From the NCBI GenBank assembly GCA_910585665.1, contig CAJUFI010000007.1, forward strand, positions 26,846 to 90,845: DNA of 64,000 nt. Reading direction: 5' to 3'. Of this stretch, positions 18,460 to 26,345 are shown piece by piece. This stretch comes from an uncultured Acetatifactor sp. Lineage in GTDB: Bacteria > Bacillota > Clostridia > Lachnospirales > Lachnospiraceae. A program made the position numbers and the translations under genes. Each line of letters starts with the position of its first letter. The first letter of the stretch is position 1. The notes below the pieces were generated by a model. It was not told the origin of the DNA and did no database searches. It saw nothing but the letters and a program-made list of their open reading frames with translations.

Positions 18460-18531
18460 AAAATGATGATAAGAGAAAAGAGAGAGGCAGCTCTGACGCC
18501 ATAAGCGTCAAAGCAGAGAGATGTTCTGTTC

Positions 18532-18560
18532 TTGCAACAGAGTATCTGATGTGATATTAT
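18532..18560 (+). promoter_or_regulatory. Sigma-A-type promoter of the transglutaminase-like gene
   Basis: TTGCAA, a 17-bp spacer, TATTAT, 59 bp before the ATG. Confidence 0.65.
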
Positions 18561-18618
18561 AGTAAAGGATTGTCTGGCAGAAAAGCACAGCGGAAAGGAG
18601 CATTGCCTGGTAACTATC

Positions 18619-20706
18619 ATGCGTAATACATCGGAGCCGTCCGATATGGATGCGGAGAAGAAAGGGCCCTCCTACAGGAGAGGGGCTTCCCAAAAGGCGG
18701 AAATATCTCAGAATACAAGAGTGTCTCAGGGAAGAGAGGGTGCTCGTGGGGCAAGAACTTCCACGGGGAGAGGGGGTTCCCATAGGGGAGAAGTGCCTCA
18801 GGGCGCAAGGACTCCTCTCGGGCGGGGAGATACCCAGAGAAGCGAGACCCTGTGCGGTGCGAGGGAGTCCCAGAAGAGTGAGCCTTCCCGAAGACGGGAG
18901 GATTTCCGGGAGAGTGAGCCTTCCCGAAGGCGGGAGGATTTCCGGGAGAGTGAGCCTTCCCGAAGGCGGGAGGATTTCCGGGAGAGTGAGCCTTCCCGAA
19001 GGCGGGAGGATACTCGGGAGAGTGAGTTTTCCAAAAGGAGAAGTCCCTCTCAGGGGCGGCAGGCTTCCCGGGGCGGGCGGCCTGCTCGGAGAAGGGGCGC
19101 CGCCCGGAGGAGACGGGAGAAATCCAGGGCCATCCTCATATGTTTCACGGTCATCTTTCTGCTGGGTGTGGGAGGCTGGCTCTATATAAACGGTCTGGCG
19201 TATGGAACTGTACGCGTGGAGGCGGGCATTCAGGTGGCCGCCTCTGACTTTATGAAAAAAACGGACGATACGGCTGTCTTCACGGAGGACAGCAAGCCCT
19301 TCGACATCTCGGTGCCCGGCGAATATACGGTCAAGGTGAAGAGCGGCTGGTTTGTCCACAGATGCAAACTGATCATAGAGGACACCATCGCGCCCCAGGC
19401 CCGGGCGGTGCCGGTGCAGCGCAAGCTGGGGGAGGCCTGCGGGGCGGGGGTCTTTGTGGAGGAGATTGAGGACGCTACCAAAGTGGAGGTCTCCTACAGG
19501 ACGGAACCTGACTTTGACAAGGCCGGGACACAGAAGGTGGAGATCGTCCTGACGGACAGAGGCGGGAACCAGACGGTCCTGGAGACGGAGCTGTTCCTGG
19601 TGCAGATAGCGGAGAGCGTGACCATAGAGGCCGGCGGGGAATTTCCAAGCCTTGGCAGTTTCGTCGTCGTGGGCCGGAATGCGGATTTCGTCACTGACGT
19701 GAATGGGATTGACTGCACGAAGGTAGGGGAGCATACGATTGTACTGGAGGTGGACGAGGGCATCTATGCCTCCACCCTGAAAATCGAGGACACTGTGCCT
19801 CCCCGGATGGAGGTCCAAAATGTGGAGGGCTACGCGCTGGTGCCCAGAAAAGCGGAAGATTTCGTGGCGCAGCTGGAAGACGTGACGGATGTGGCCTTTT
19901 CCTTTCGGCAGGAGCCGGACCTGACGCTGATCGGCTCCCAGGAGGTGGAAATCGTCGCGACGGACAGCGGCGGCAACGAGACGGCGAAGACGGCAGTGCT
20001 GACTTTGTGGGAGGACACCCAACCGCCGGAGATTCAGGGAGCGGTGAATCTGACTTATTTCATCGGGGAAAGCATTTCCTATCGGAAGAACGTCAAGGTG
20101 GTGGACAACTGCCAGGAGGGCACTTCTCTGGAAGTGGACACTTCCGGCGCGGACCTCAACACGGAAGGGGTATACCCGATTGTCTACAACGCAAAGGACG
20201 CGGCGGGCAATACTGCCAGCGTGACGGTGAACCTGACCGTCCGAACCAGGATGTACAGCCTGGAGGAGATGAATGCCTACGCGGACGCCGTGATAGCGGA
20301 GATCATCACGCCGGACATGAGCCTGCGGGACAAGGCGTGGGCGATATATAGTTATGTGGTGAGCCATGTGGCGTATATCACCCATTCGGAGAAGGGGGAT
20401 TGGATCAGGGCGGCCTACGAGGGTCTGGCGGAAGGGAAAGGAGACTGCTATGTCTACGCCTGCACCACCAAGGCGCTGCTGACCAGAGCGGGCGTCCCCA
20501 ATCTGGACATCGAAAGGATTCCCACCAGGCTGGAGCATTACTGGAATCTGGTGGACGTGGGAGAGGGGTGGTACCATCTGGACACCACGCCCAGGCCGGA
20601 CCATCCCACCATTTTCCTCTGGACGGACGAAGAGATGATGGCATATTCCGCATGGCATTACAATGCCTACAATTATGACCGTTCCCTCTATCCGGAGATC
20701 AATTAG
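18619..20706 (+). CDS. Membrane-anchored transglutaminase-like surface protein with Ig-like domains
   Basis: 695 residues. Residues 1-170 are highly charged and low in complexity, including a 12-residue repeat (SEPSRRREDFRE). One membrane segment follows (ILICFTVIFLLGVGGWLYI, about 175-195). Four Ig-like beta modules come next (EDTIAPQAR..., EDTVPPRMEV..., EDTQPPEIQG...). Last is a transglutaminase-core domain with Cys in GKGDCYVYACT, His in RLEHYWNLVD and Asp in YHLDTTP, a complete triad. The basic repeats should be cytoplasmic and the rest outside. It could crosslink or cut peptides at the wall. The start is uncertain because AAGGAG lies 19 bp before this ATG; ATG 18646 is an alternative. 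Confidence 0.8.
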   Translation: MRNTSEPSDMDAEKKGPSYRRGASQKAEISQNTRVSQGREGARGARTSTGRGGSHRGEVPQGARTPLGRGDTQRSETLCGARESQKSEPSRRREDFRESEPSRRREDFRESEPSRRREDFRESEPSRRREDTRESEFSKRRSPSQGRQASRGGRPARRRGAARRRREKSRAILICFTVIFLLGVGGWLYINGLAYGTVRVEAGIQVAASDFMKKTDDTAVFTEDSKPFDISVPGEYTVKVKSGWFVHRCKLIIEDTIAPQARAVPVQRKLGEACGAGVFVEEIEDATKVEVSYRTEPDFDKAGTQKVEIVLTDRGGNQTVLETELFLVQIAESVTIEAGGEFPSLGSFVVVGRNADFVTDVNGIDCTKVGEHTIVLEVDEGIYASTLKIEDTVPPRMEVQNVEGYALVPRKAEDFVAQLEDVTDVAFSFRQEPDLTLIGSQEVEIVATDSGGNETAKTAVLTLWEDTQPPEIQGAVNLTYFIGESISYRKNVKVVDNCQEGTSLEVDTSGADLNTEGVYPIVYNAKDAAGNTASVTVNLTVRTRMYSLEEMNAYADAVIAEIITPDMSLRDKAWAIYSYVVSHVAYITHSEKGDWIRAAYEGLAEGKGDCYVYACTTKALLTRAGVPNLDIERIPTRLEHYWNLVDVGEGWYHLDTTPRPDHPTIFLWTDEEMMAYSAWHYNAYNYDRSLYPEIN
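18877..19032 (+). repeat. 36-bp in-frame tandem repeat
   Basis: Four near-identical units start at 18877, 18913, 18949 and 18985 (AGTGAGCCTTCCCGAAGxCG...), and a degenerate fifth starts at 19021. They encode SEPSRRREDFRE. Confidence 0.92.
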
Positions 20707-20912
20707 ATGGATACAGAAATTTAGAGAGATATATACAAATATGAAACAATTGTGTCCTAGAATAGACAGGCGGGTGACGAAAGGTGCCTGTTCCCCGGCG
20801 GGCGCCATGCCCCTGTGTGTCTGGGCGGCGTGGGAAAGGGCGCAGAGCGGATGAAAGAAAAGCTTGGCAATGAATCAGGGGAGCATGTGGGGGCAGCATA
20901 TAGGAACAACAT

Positions 20913-21650
20913 ATGAAGAAACTTGGCGTGATCGGGGGCCTGGGCCCCATGGCAACTGCATATTTCCTACAGCTTCTGGTACAGATGACTGAGGCTCGGA
21001 CCGATCAGGAACATATCGAGGTCCTGCTCCACAGCAAGCCCCAGATTCCTGACCGCACCCGTTTCATCCTGGGACAGAGCCGGGAAGACCCCCTGCCCCA
21101 GATGGTGGAAATCGGCAGAGAGCTGGCCGGTCAAGGGGCGGAACTGATAGCTGTTCCCTGTGTCACGGCCCATTACTTCCAGAAAAAGCTGGAAGATTCG
21201 ATTGGGATTCCCGTGGTGGACACCATCCGGGAGACAGCCCTTTCCCTGAAAGCGGCAGGTGTCACCAAAGCGGGCATCCTGGCTACGGACGGCACCATTG
21301 AGAGCGGGCTGTTCCAGCGGGCGTTCGCGGGCGAAGGGATTTCGGCCATGCTGCCTGACCGGGCAGGTCAACAGGCGGTCATGCAGATTATCTATCAGAA
21401 TGTCAAAGCGGGGCAGCCTGTGGATTCGGCGGCGTTTTGGCGGGTGGCGGAAGGGCTGTTCGGCCAGGGGGCCCAGGCTGTGCTGCTGGCCTGCACGGAG
21501 CTGTCGCTGGTGAAGCGGGACTTTGGGCTGGGGGAGGGATTCCTGGACGTGATGGAGGTGCTGGCGAGAAAGGCGGTTCTTATCTGCGGCCGCCTGAAAG
21601 GGCAGTATGAATGCCTGCTGCGGCTTCGGGAGGGGCAATGCCCATCTTGA
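20913..21650 (+). CDS. Aspartate/glutamate racemase family protein
   Basis: 245 residues. It starts KKLGVIGGLGPMATAYFL, with the two catalytic cysteines in VPCVTAHYF and LLACTELSL. The usual first motif is CNTAH; here Asn is replaced by Val, which may alter substrate or rate. The family interconverts L and D forms of acidic amino acids without cofactor. It stands just before a DltA-like adenylating enzyme and a carrier protein, so it may supply a D-amino acid to that system. TAGGAA lies 8 bp before the ATG. Confidence 0.85.
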   Translation: MKKLGVIGGLGPMATAYFLQLLVQMTEARTDQEHIEVLLHSKPQIPDRTRFILGQSREDPLPQMVEIGRELAGQGAELIAVPCVTAHYFQKKLEDSIGIPVVDTIRETALSLKAAGVTKAGILATDGTIESGLFQRAFAGEGISAMLPDRAGQQAVMQIIYQNVKAGQPVDSAAFWRVAEGLFGQGAQAVLLACTELSLVKRDFGLGEGFLDVMEVLARKAVLICGRLKGQYECLLRLREGQCPS

Positions 21651-21680
21651 ACAGATTCGTAAATTCTGGCGGTCTATGGT

Positions 21681-21770
21681 ATGGCCGGGAAACGGATAGA
21701 GGAGCGCTCCATGACCGATGTGGTCAATGGGCAGATCAAGAGACTTTTCTGGAATAATCCGGAGGAATGA
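21681..21770 (+). CDS. Short ORF before the adenylating enzyme (doubtful)
   Basis: 29 residues beginning MAGKRIEERSMTDVV and ending RLFWNNPEE. Its stop overlaps the ribosome site of the next gene and lies 2 bp before that start, which would allow translational coupling. I see no ribosome site of its own and no family; it is not like DltX. It may be a gene scrap. Confidence 0.25.
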   Translation: MAGKRIEERSMTDVVNGQIKRLFWNNPEE

Positions 21771-21772
21771 AG

Positions 21773-23287
21773 ATGCAGAACAATGTATTGGACTACTTAA
21801 ATCATATCGTAAAGCAGAAACCCGCAAAGACAGCCTACGCCGACGGCACGGAGGCCTTGAGCTTTCAGGAAGTATACGACCTGAGCCGCAGCATCGGAAG
21901 CTGTCTCCACAAAAAGGGAATCTACAGAAAGCCCGTGGTGGTCTTCATGCGGAAATCCCCGAAAGAGGTGGCGGCCTTCTTCGGGGTGGTGGCAGGCGGC
22001 GATTTCTATGTGCCCATCGACGAGGAGATGCCCGCGGGGAGGATCCAGCTGATACTGGACAATGTGCGCTCGCCCCTGATCATCTGCGACCGGGAGACGG
22101 AGGAGACTGCCAGGACGTTCCGGATCGGGGAGGGGGAGGTTTTGCTATTCGATGAGATGGCGCAGTGCGGGATTGATGACGGGGCACTGGAGGAGATTCA
22201 CCGGAATGCCATAGACACAGACCCGATTTACATCGTCTTCACCTCCGGCTCCACGGGAATCCCCAAGGGCGTGGCGGCATGCCACAGGTCTGTAATCGAC
22301 TACATAGAGCGGCTTTCGGAGATTCTGGGATTTGACGATGGAACTGTCTTCGGGAACCAGTCGCCGCTGTATTTCGACGCCTGCCTGAAGGAGCTGTATC
22401 CCACGCTGAAATTCGGGGCCACCACCTACCTGATTCCCAGGGAGCTTTTCTCCGTTCCGGTGAAGCTGGTGGAATATTTGAACGGACACAGAATCAATAC
22501 CATCTGCTGGGTGGTCTCCGCCCTGACCATGGTAAGCGCTTTCGGCACCTTTGATACGGTAAAACCGGAATTTCTGCACACCATTGCGTTCGGCAGCGAG
22601 GTGTTCCCGATCAGGCAGTTCCGCATCTGGCGGGAAGCCCTGCCGGAGGCCGTTTTCACCAATCTCTACGGCCCCACGGAGGGCACGGGGATGTGCTGCT
22701 ATTACCGGGTGGAGCGGGAATTTGCGGAAGACGAGGCGATTCCCATCGGCAGGCCTTTTCCCAACCGGGAGATTCTGCTGCTGACGCCCGAGGGGAAGCG
22801 GGCGGAGACGGGACAGGAGGGCGAGATCTGCATCCGGGGCACGACGCTGACGCTGGGCTATTACAATGACCCTGAGCGCACGGCGGAGGCCTTTGTCCAG
22901 AATCCCCTGAACACGGCCTATCCGGAGCGCATCTACCGAACCGGGGACATCGGACGCTATAATGAGGCGGGAGAGCTGCTGTTCGTGTCCCGGAAGGACT
23001 ACCAGATCAAGCACATGGGGCACCGCATCGAGCTGGGGGAAATCGAAGTGAATGTGGACATGCTCCCTGACGTCCGCATGGCGGCCTGTATCTACGATAC
23101 CTGGAAGTCGAAGATTGTGCTATACTATGTGGGAGACCCTTCTGAGAAGGAAATGGCCGCAGTCCTGAGGACGAAGCTGCCCCGTTACATGCTGCCTAAC
23201 CGGATCATCCGGCTGGAGCAGCTGCCCTTTACGGCCAACGGGAAGATCGACCGGGTGACGCTGAAGAAAATGTATGAGGGGGCGTGA
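21773..23287 (+). CDS. dltA: D-alanine--carrier ligase-like adenylating enzyme (DltA-like)
   Basis: 504 residues. ANL-superfamily motifs: the P-loop IVFTSGSTGIPKGV, NLYGPTEGTG, YRTGDIGRYNEAG, and the C-terminal catalytic lysine in LPFTANGKIDR. Size and order match DltA, which activates an amino acid as adenylate and loads it on a small carrier protein. I prefer ATG 21773 because GGAGG lies 7 bp before it; ATG 21767 is too close to that site. D-alanine is the usual substrate, but the racemase in front leaves open another D-amino acid. Confidence 0.85.
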   Translation: MQNNVLDYLNHIVKQKPAKTAYADGTEALSFQEVYDLSRSIGSCLHKKGIYRKPVVVFMRKSPKEVAAFFGVVAGGDFYVPIDEEMPAGRIQLILDNVRSPLIICDRETEETARTFRIGEGEVLLFDEMAQCGIDDGALEEIHRNAIDTDPIYIVFTSGSTGIPKGVAACHRSVIDYIERLSEILGFDDGTVFGNQSPLYFDACLKELYPTLKFGATTYLIPRELFSVPVKLVEYLNGHRINTICWVVSALTMVSAFGTFDTVKPEFLHTIAFGSEVFPIRQFRIWREALPEAVFTNLYGPTEGTGMCCYYRVEREFAEDEAIPIGRPFPNREILLLTPEGKRAETGQEGEICIRGTTLTLGYYNDPERTAEAFVQNPLNTAYPERIYRTGDIGRYNEAGELLFVSRKDYQIKHMGHRIELGEIEVNVDMLPDVRMAACIYDTWKSKIVLYYVGDPSEKEMAAVLRTKLPRYMLPNRIIRLEQLPFTANGKIDRVTLKKMYEGA

Positions 23288-23420
23288 GGCGGGCCAGGCC
23301 ATAGGCCGGAAACAGAGGTGGGCAGGCAGTCCGCATATTTTGAGGCGCTGAAATGCCTGAAATCGTGCCGGCATCCCACCTGCTGACTGACACCATAAAA
23401 TGATAAATGGGTGAAGCGTA

Positions 23421-23669
23421 ATGGAAAAAGTAATCGAAAGCGTCGGGTTAACGTTTCATGGCCTGGATGGGCAAAGGAAAGAGATTCCTCTGGAAGTATG
23501 GCAAGTTGAAATCATCTGCCAAATACTTGGCCTGACGGTAAAAGTTCCCGACTTAGACGACTACGAAATGTCGCCAAAAGACAGAGTGGCCGAACGAATG
23601 GAACTTTATAATAATGCAATGAAAGAGCTGGTTTCCCAAAACAGGGAGAAAGAGGAATTCCGGCAATAA
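23421..23669 (+). CDS. Hypothetical protein inside the dlt-like cluster
   Basis: 82 residues, acidic, predicted mixed beta then alpha (VGLTFHGLDGQRKEIPLEVW, then a helical tail NAMKELVSQNREKEEF). I recognise no family. It lies between the adenylating enzyme and the carrier protein with a 133-bp gap before it and only a weak ribosome site (GGTGAAG). DltA and DltC genes are normally closer, so it looks like an insertion. Confidence 0.5.
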   Translation: MEKVIESVGLTFHGLDGQRKEIPLEVWQVEIICQILGLTVKVPDLDDYEMSPKDRVAERMELYNNAMKELVSQNREKEEFRQ

Positions 23670-23700
23670 AAAATGAACTGGAAGAAAGGAAATGCCAATC

Positions 23701-23931
23701 ATGGAAGAATTAATGGAGATTTTGAACGATTTACATCCGGACGTAGATTTTGAGACGGAGGAGCGTCTGGTGGACGACAAGATACTGGACTCCTTCGACA
23801 TCGTCAGCCTGATTGCGGAGATCAATGAGGCCTATGACATCGCCATCACGGCAAAAGACATCCTCCCCGAGAACTTCAATTCCGCAAAGGCTCTCTACGC
23901 CCTGATTCAAAAGCTGGAGGAAGAAGCCTGA
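23701..23931 (+). CDS. dltC: Acyl/D-alanyl carrier protein (DltC-like)
   Basis: 76 residues, the size of a carrier protein. The phosphopantetheine site is the Ser in DKILDSFDIVSLI, near residue 29. The fold continues with helices typical of the family (AEINEAYDIAI, PENFNSAKALYALI). The adenylating enzyme upstream would load an aminoacyl group on its prosthetic thiol. AAAGGA lies 10 bp before this ATG and only 1 bp before an in-frame ATG at 23692, so the later start is preferred. Confidence 0.85.
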   Translation: MEELMEILNDLHPDVDFETEERLVDDKILDSFDIVSLIAEINEAYDIAITAKDILPENFNSAKALYALIQKLEEEA

Positions 23932-23951
23932 AATTGGGAGCTTGGATCAGG

Positions 23952-24060
23952 AGCTTATACTGCTTAACGATTTCACTTGCCGTGAAACCAGACTGCATAA
24001 CGCTGACTGGTTCATTCGCATGATTACATTAGGCAGCATTCAGCGTTATGCAGTATAGCT
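23952..24060. other. Nested inverted repeats between carrier protein and MBOAT genes
   Basis: ACTGCATAACGCTGA at 23992-24006 pairs perfectly with TCAGCGTTATGCAGT at 24040-24054. An outer arm AGCTTATACTGC at 23952 can pair instead with GCAGTATAGCT at 24050. ATTGGGAGCTT is also directly repeated at 23933 and 24070. The two pairings exclude each other, as in an attenuator, or this may be a small mobile repeat. Confidence 0.6.
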
Positions 24061-24114
24061 AAGCGCTTGATTGGGAGCTTAGCTGGAAGTTTTCAGGCTT
24101 AAGAGGAAGCGGTC

Positions 24115-25704
24115 ATGCTTTTTACATCGTATGGATTTTTGGGATTTCTTGCGGTCTTGTTCTTGCTGTACTACATTATCCCCCGGAAATGCCAGTGGGG
24201 GCTGCTGCTGGGAGCCGGCTACCTCTTCTATTTCCTGGCGGGGGCGGAATATGTGCCCTACCTCCTGGTGACCACGGTGACAATCTGGTTCGCGGCCTGC
24301 CGGATTGAGGACAACGCCGACAGGCAGGCGGCCTACCTGAAGGAGCACAGGGCGGAGCTGTCCAAAGAGGAGAAAAAGGCCTATAAGGACAGGCAGAAAA
24401 AGGTGCGCCTGGGATGGATACTGGGGGGAATCCTTTTGAACATCGGTATCCTGGCGGTGCTGAAGTACACCAACTTCGCCATCGCCAACATCAACGGGCT
24501 GCTGGGGGCCTTCGGGCAGACAGGAAGGCTTTCTTTCCTGACCCTTGCGCTGCCCCTGGGGATTTCCTTCTACACCTTCCAGGCGGTGGGGTATCTGATC
24601 GACGTGTACCGGGGGACAGTCCGGGCCCAGAGGAACCCTTTCCGGTTCGCCCTGTTCGTGTCCTTCTTTCCCCAACTGGTGCAGGGGCCTATCAGCCGGT
24701 TCGGGAATCTGGCGGAATCCCTGCATGGGGAACACAGATTTGACGGAAAAACGGTAAGTTTTGGACTGCAGCGCATTCTGTGGGGCTATTTCAAGAAAAT
24801 GGTCATCGCGGACAGGATGCTGGTGGGGGTCAACGCCATCATCGGGGACACGGATGCTTATCACGGCGCTTATGTGCTGGTGGGGATGTTCTTCTACGCC
24901 CTGGAGCTGTACGCGGACTTCACCGGGGGCATCGACATCACCATCGGAATCGCCCAGACTTTGGGCATCACTTTGCAGGAGAATTTCCAGCGGCCGTTCT
25001 TCTCCAAATCTCTCAAGGAATACTGGCGCAGATGGCATATCTCCATGGGCACATGGTTCCGGGACTATATCTTTTACCCCATCTCCGTGTGCAAGTTCAT
25101 GCAGAAATTCAACAAATTCTCCCGCCGCCATTTCGGGGAGAAGGTGGGCAAGCGGCTGCCGGTGTATCTGTCTTCGTTCGTGGTCTGGTTCGCCACGGGC
25201 ATCTGGCACGGGGCCAGCTGGAATTTCATCGCCTGGGGGCTGGGGAACTGGGCCGTGCTGATGGTCTCCGAGACCCTGGAGCCCCTGTATGCCAGGTTCC
25301 ACCAGCGCTTCGGAGCAGGCGGGAGGGGATATGCTGCCTTTGAGGTGGCCAGGACTTTCCTGCTGGTGTCGATGCTGCGGACGTTCGACTGCTACCGTTC
25401 CGTGCCGGTGACCTTCCGGATGTTCGGCTCCCTGTTCACGGCCCGGAACTGGAACATCCTGTGGGACGGTTCGCTGCTCTGCTTAGGGCTTACGGCGCTT
25501 GACTACGGGATTCTGGCTGTGGGGGCATTTGTTTTGGTATCAGTAAGCCTTATCCAGAGAAAGGGCAGCGTCAGGGAGCGGATTGCGGCAAAGCCCTATC
25601 CGCTGCGGTTCGCGCTGTGGTACGGCCTGTTCCTGGCGGTGCTGCTGGCGGGAGCCTACGGCATCGGGTATGACGCCAGCCAGTTTATTTATAATCAGTT
25701 TTAA
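24115..25704 (+). CDS. dltB: DltB-like MBOAT membrane acyltransferase
   Basis: 529 residues with many membrane segments. Blocks: LPLGISFYTFQAVGYLIDVY, FFPQLVQGPISRFGN, LKEYWRRWHISMGTWFRDY and ATGIWHGASWNFIAWG with the active-site His near 365. It follows the adenylating enzyme and carrier protein, so in the Dlt pathway it would move the activated amino acid from the carrier to the outside. A charged loop near residues 65-100 (RQAAYLKEHRAELSKEEKK) faces the cytoplasm. It resembles the MBOAT at 13026 in block order, but the two are clearly separate proteins. Confidence 0.88.
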   Translation: MLFTSYGFLGFLAVLFLLYYIIPRKCQWGLLLGAGYLFYFLAGAEYVPYLLVTTVTIWFAACRIEDNADRQAAYLKEHRAELSKEEKKAYKDRQKKVRLGWILGGILLNIGILAVLKYTNFAIANINGLLGAFGQTGRLSFLTLALPLGISFYTFQAVGYLIDVYRGTVRAQRNPFRFALFVSFFPQLVQGPISRFGNLAESLHGEHRFDGKTVSFGLQRILWGYFKKMVIADRMLVGVNAIIGDTDAYHGAYVLVGMFFYALELYADFTGGIDITIGIAQTLGITLQENFQRPFFSKSLKEYWRRWHISMGTWFRDYIFYPISVCKFMQKFNKFSRRHFGEKVGKRLPVYLSSFVVWFATGIWHGASWNFIAWGLGNWAVLMVSETLEPLYARFHQRFGAGGRGYAAFEVARTFLLVSMLRTFDCYRSVPVTFRMFGSLFTARNWNILWDGSLLCLGLTALDYGILAVGAFVLVSVSLIQRKGSVRERIAAKPYPLRFALWYGLFLAVLLAGAYGIGYDASQFIYNQF

Positions 25705-25786
25705 AGGGAAATCGATTCCGTTCTGCTGTATCGGGAAATAGGAGAGTGAGAAAATCGGTATTCCAGATAATTTCACTGAAAAAGCA

Positions 25787-25815
25787 TTGATAGTTTTCTG
25801 CATAAAGAATATAAT
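25787..25815 (+). promoter_or_regulatory. Sigma-A-type promoter of the RelB-like gene
   Basis: TTGATA, a 17-bp spacer, TATAAT, about 75 bp before the antitoxin start and inside the dlt-like cluster. Confidence 0.78.
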
Positions 25816-25890
25816 ATATGACAAACACATGCAAAGTTAATGTAGGGCAAATGCAGAACAAATGCGAAATATATGCGAGGAGGAAACGCC

Positions 25891-26187
25891 ATGACAGAAC
25901 AGGTTTTGATTCAATTTAGAGCGGACAAAGCGTTGAAACAGGAAGTGACTGAAATATATGAGAACCTTGGAATGGATCTGCCTACAGCATTCCGTATGTT
26001 CATGGTTCGGAGCAAAATGGTGCGAGGGCTTCCGTTTGAAGCCACTTTACCTGAAATGCCGATTACAAGGACAGAGGCAAAAAAAGCTTTTCACGAACTG
26101 CGAAGACAGGCAGCAGATCTTCCGGAAATGTCGCTGGATGAAATCAATGCTGAAATTTCAGCAGTTAGAGCGGAACGAAACAGGTAG
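25891..26187 (+). CDS. RelB/DinJ family antitoxin, no toxin partner
   Basis: 98 residues. The N-terminal ribbon-helix-helix (VLIQFRADKALKQEVTEIYE then LGMDLPTAFRMFM) is the DinJ/RelB pattern, and the acidic C-terminus would normally wrap a RelE/YafQ toxin. GAGGAGG lies 7 bp before this ATG, preferred to 25873. Normally a toxin gene follows at once; here a broken histidine phosphatase follows instead. It has its own promoter, so it may persist as a lone repressor or solitary antitoxin. Confidence 0.82.
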   Translation: MTEQVLIQFRADKALKQEVTEIYENLGMDLPTAFRMFMVRSKMVRGLPFEATLPEMPITRTEAKKAFHELRRQAADLPEMSLDEINAEISAVRAERNR

Positions 26188-26255
26188 AATTATCCATTCC
26201 GGGATTTCATCGTAACCCCTGCGGAGATGATAAAAATCATGGAAGGGAACACAGA

Positions 26256-26345
26256 ATGAAAGCCATTCTCATCAGACACGGAAAAGTAGATTATCACTGG
26301 AAGATACCAAAAACGGACTGGGTGCAAGAGGATGAAAAAGAATAC
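26256..26345 (+). pseudogene. Histidine phosphatase family gene, N-terminal scrap
   Basis: MKAILIRHGKVDYHW is the classic RHG start of phosphoglycerate-mutase-like phosphatases, preceded by GGAAGGG. The likeness ends after about 30 codons, and the DltD-like gene starts within it in another frame at 26332. The rest of the gene is lost. Confidence 0.75.

Noticed and set aside
18508..20808. Very long minus-strand open frame over the transglutaminase-like gene
   Set aside because: It is a GC-rich shadow frame; the plus strand has coherent domains, a promoter and a catalytic triad.
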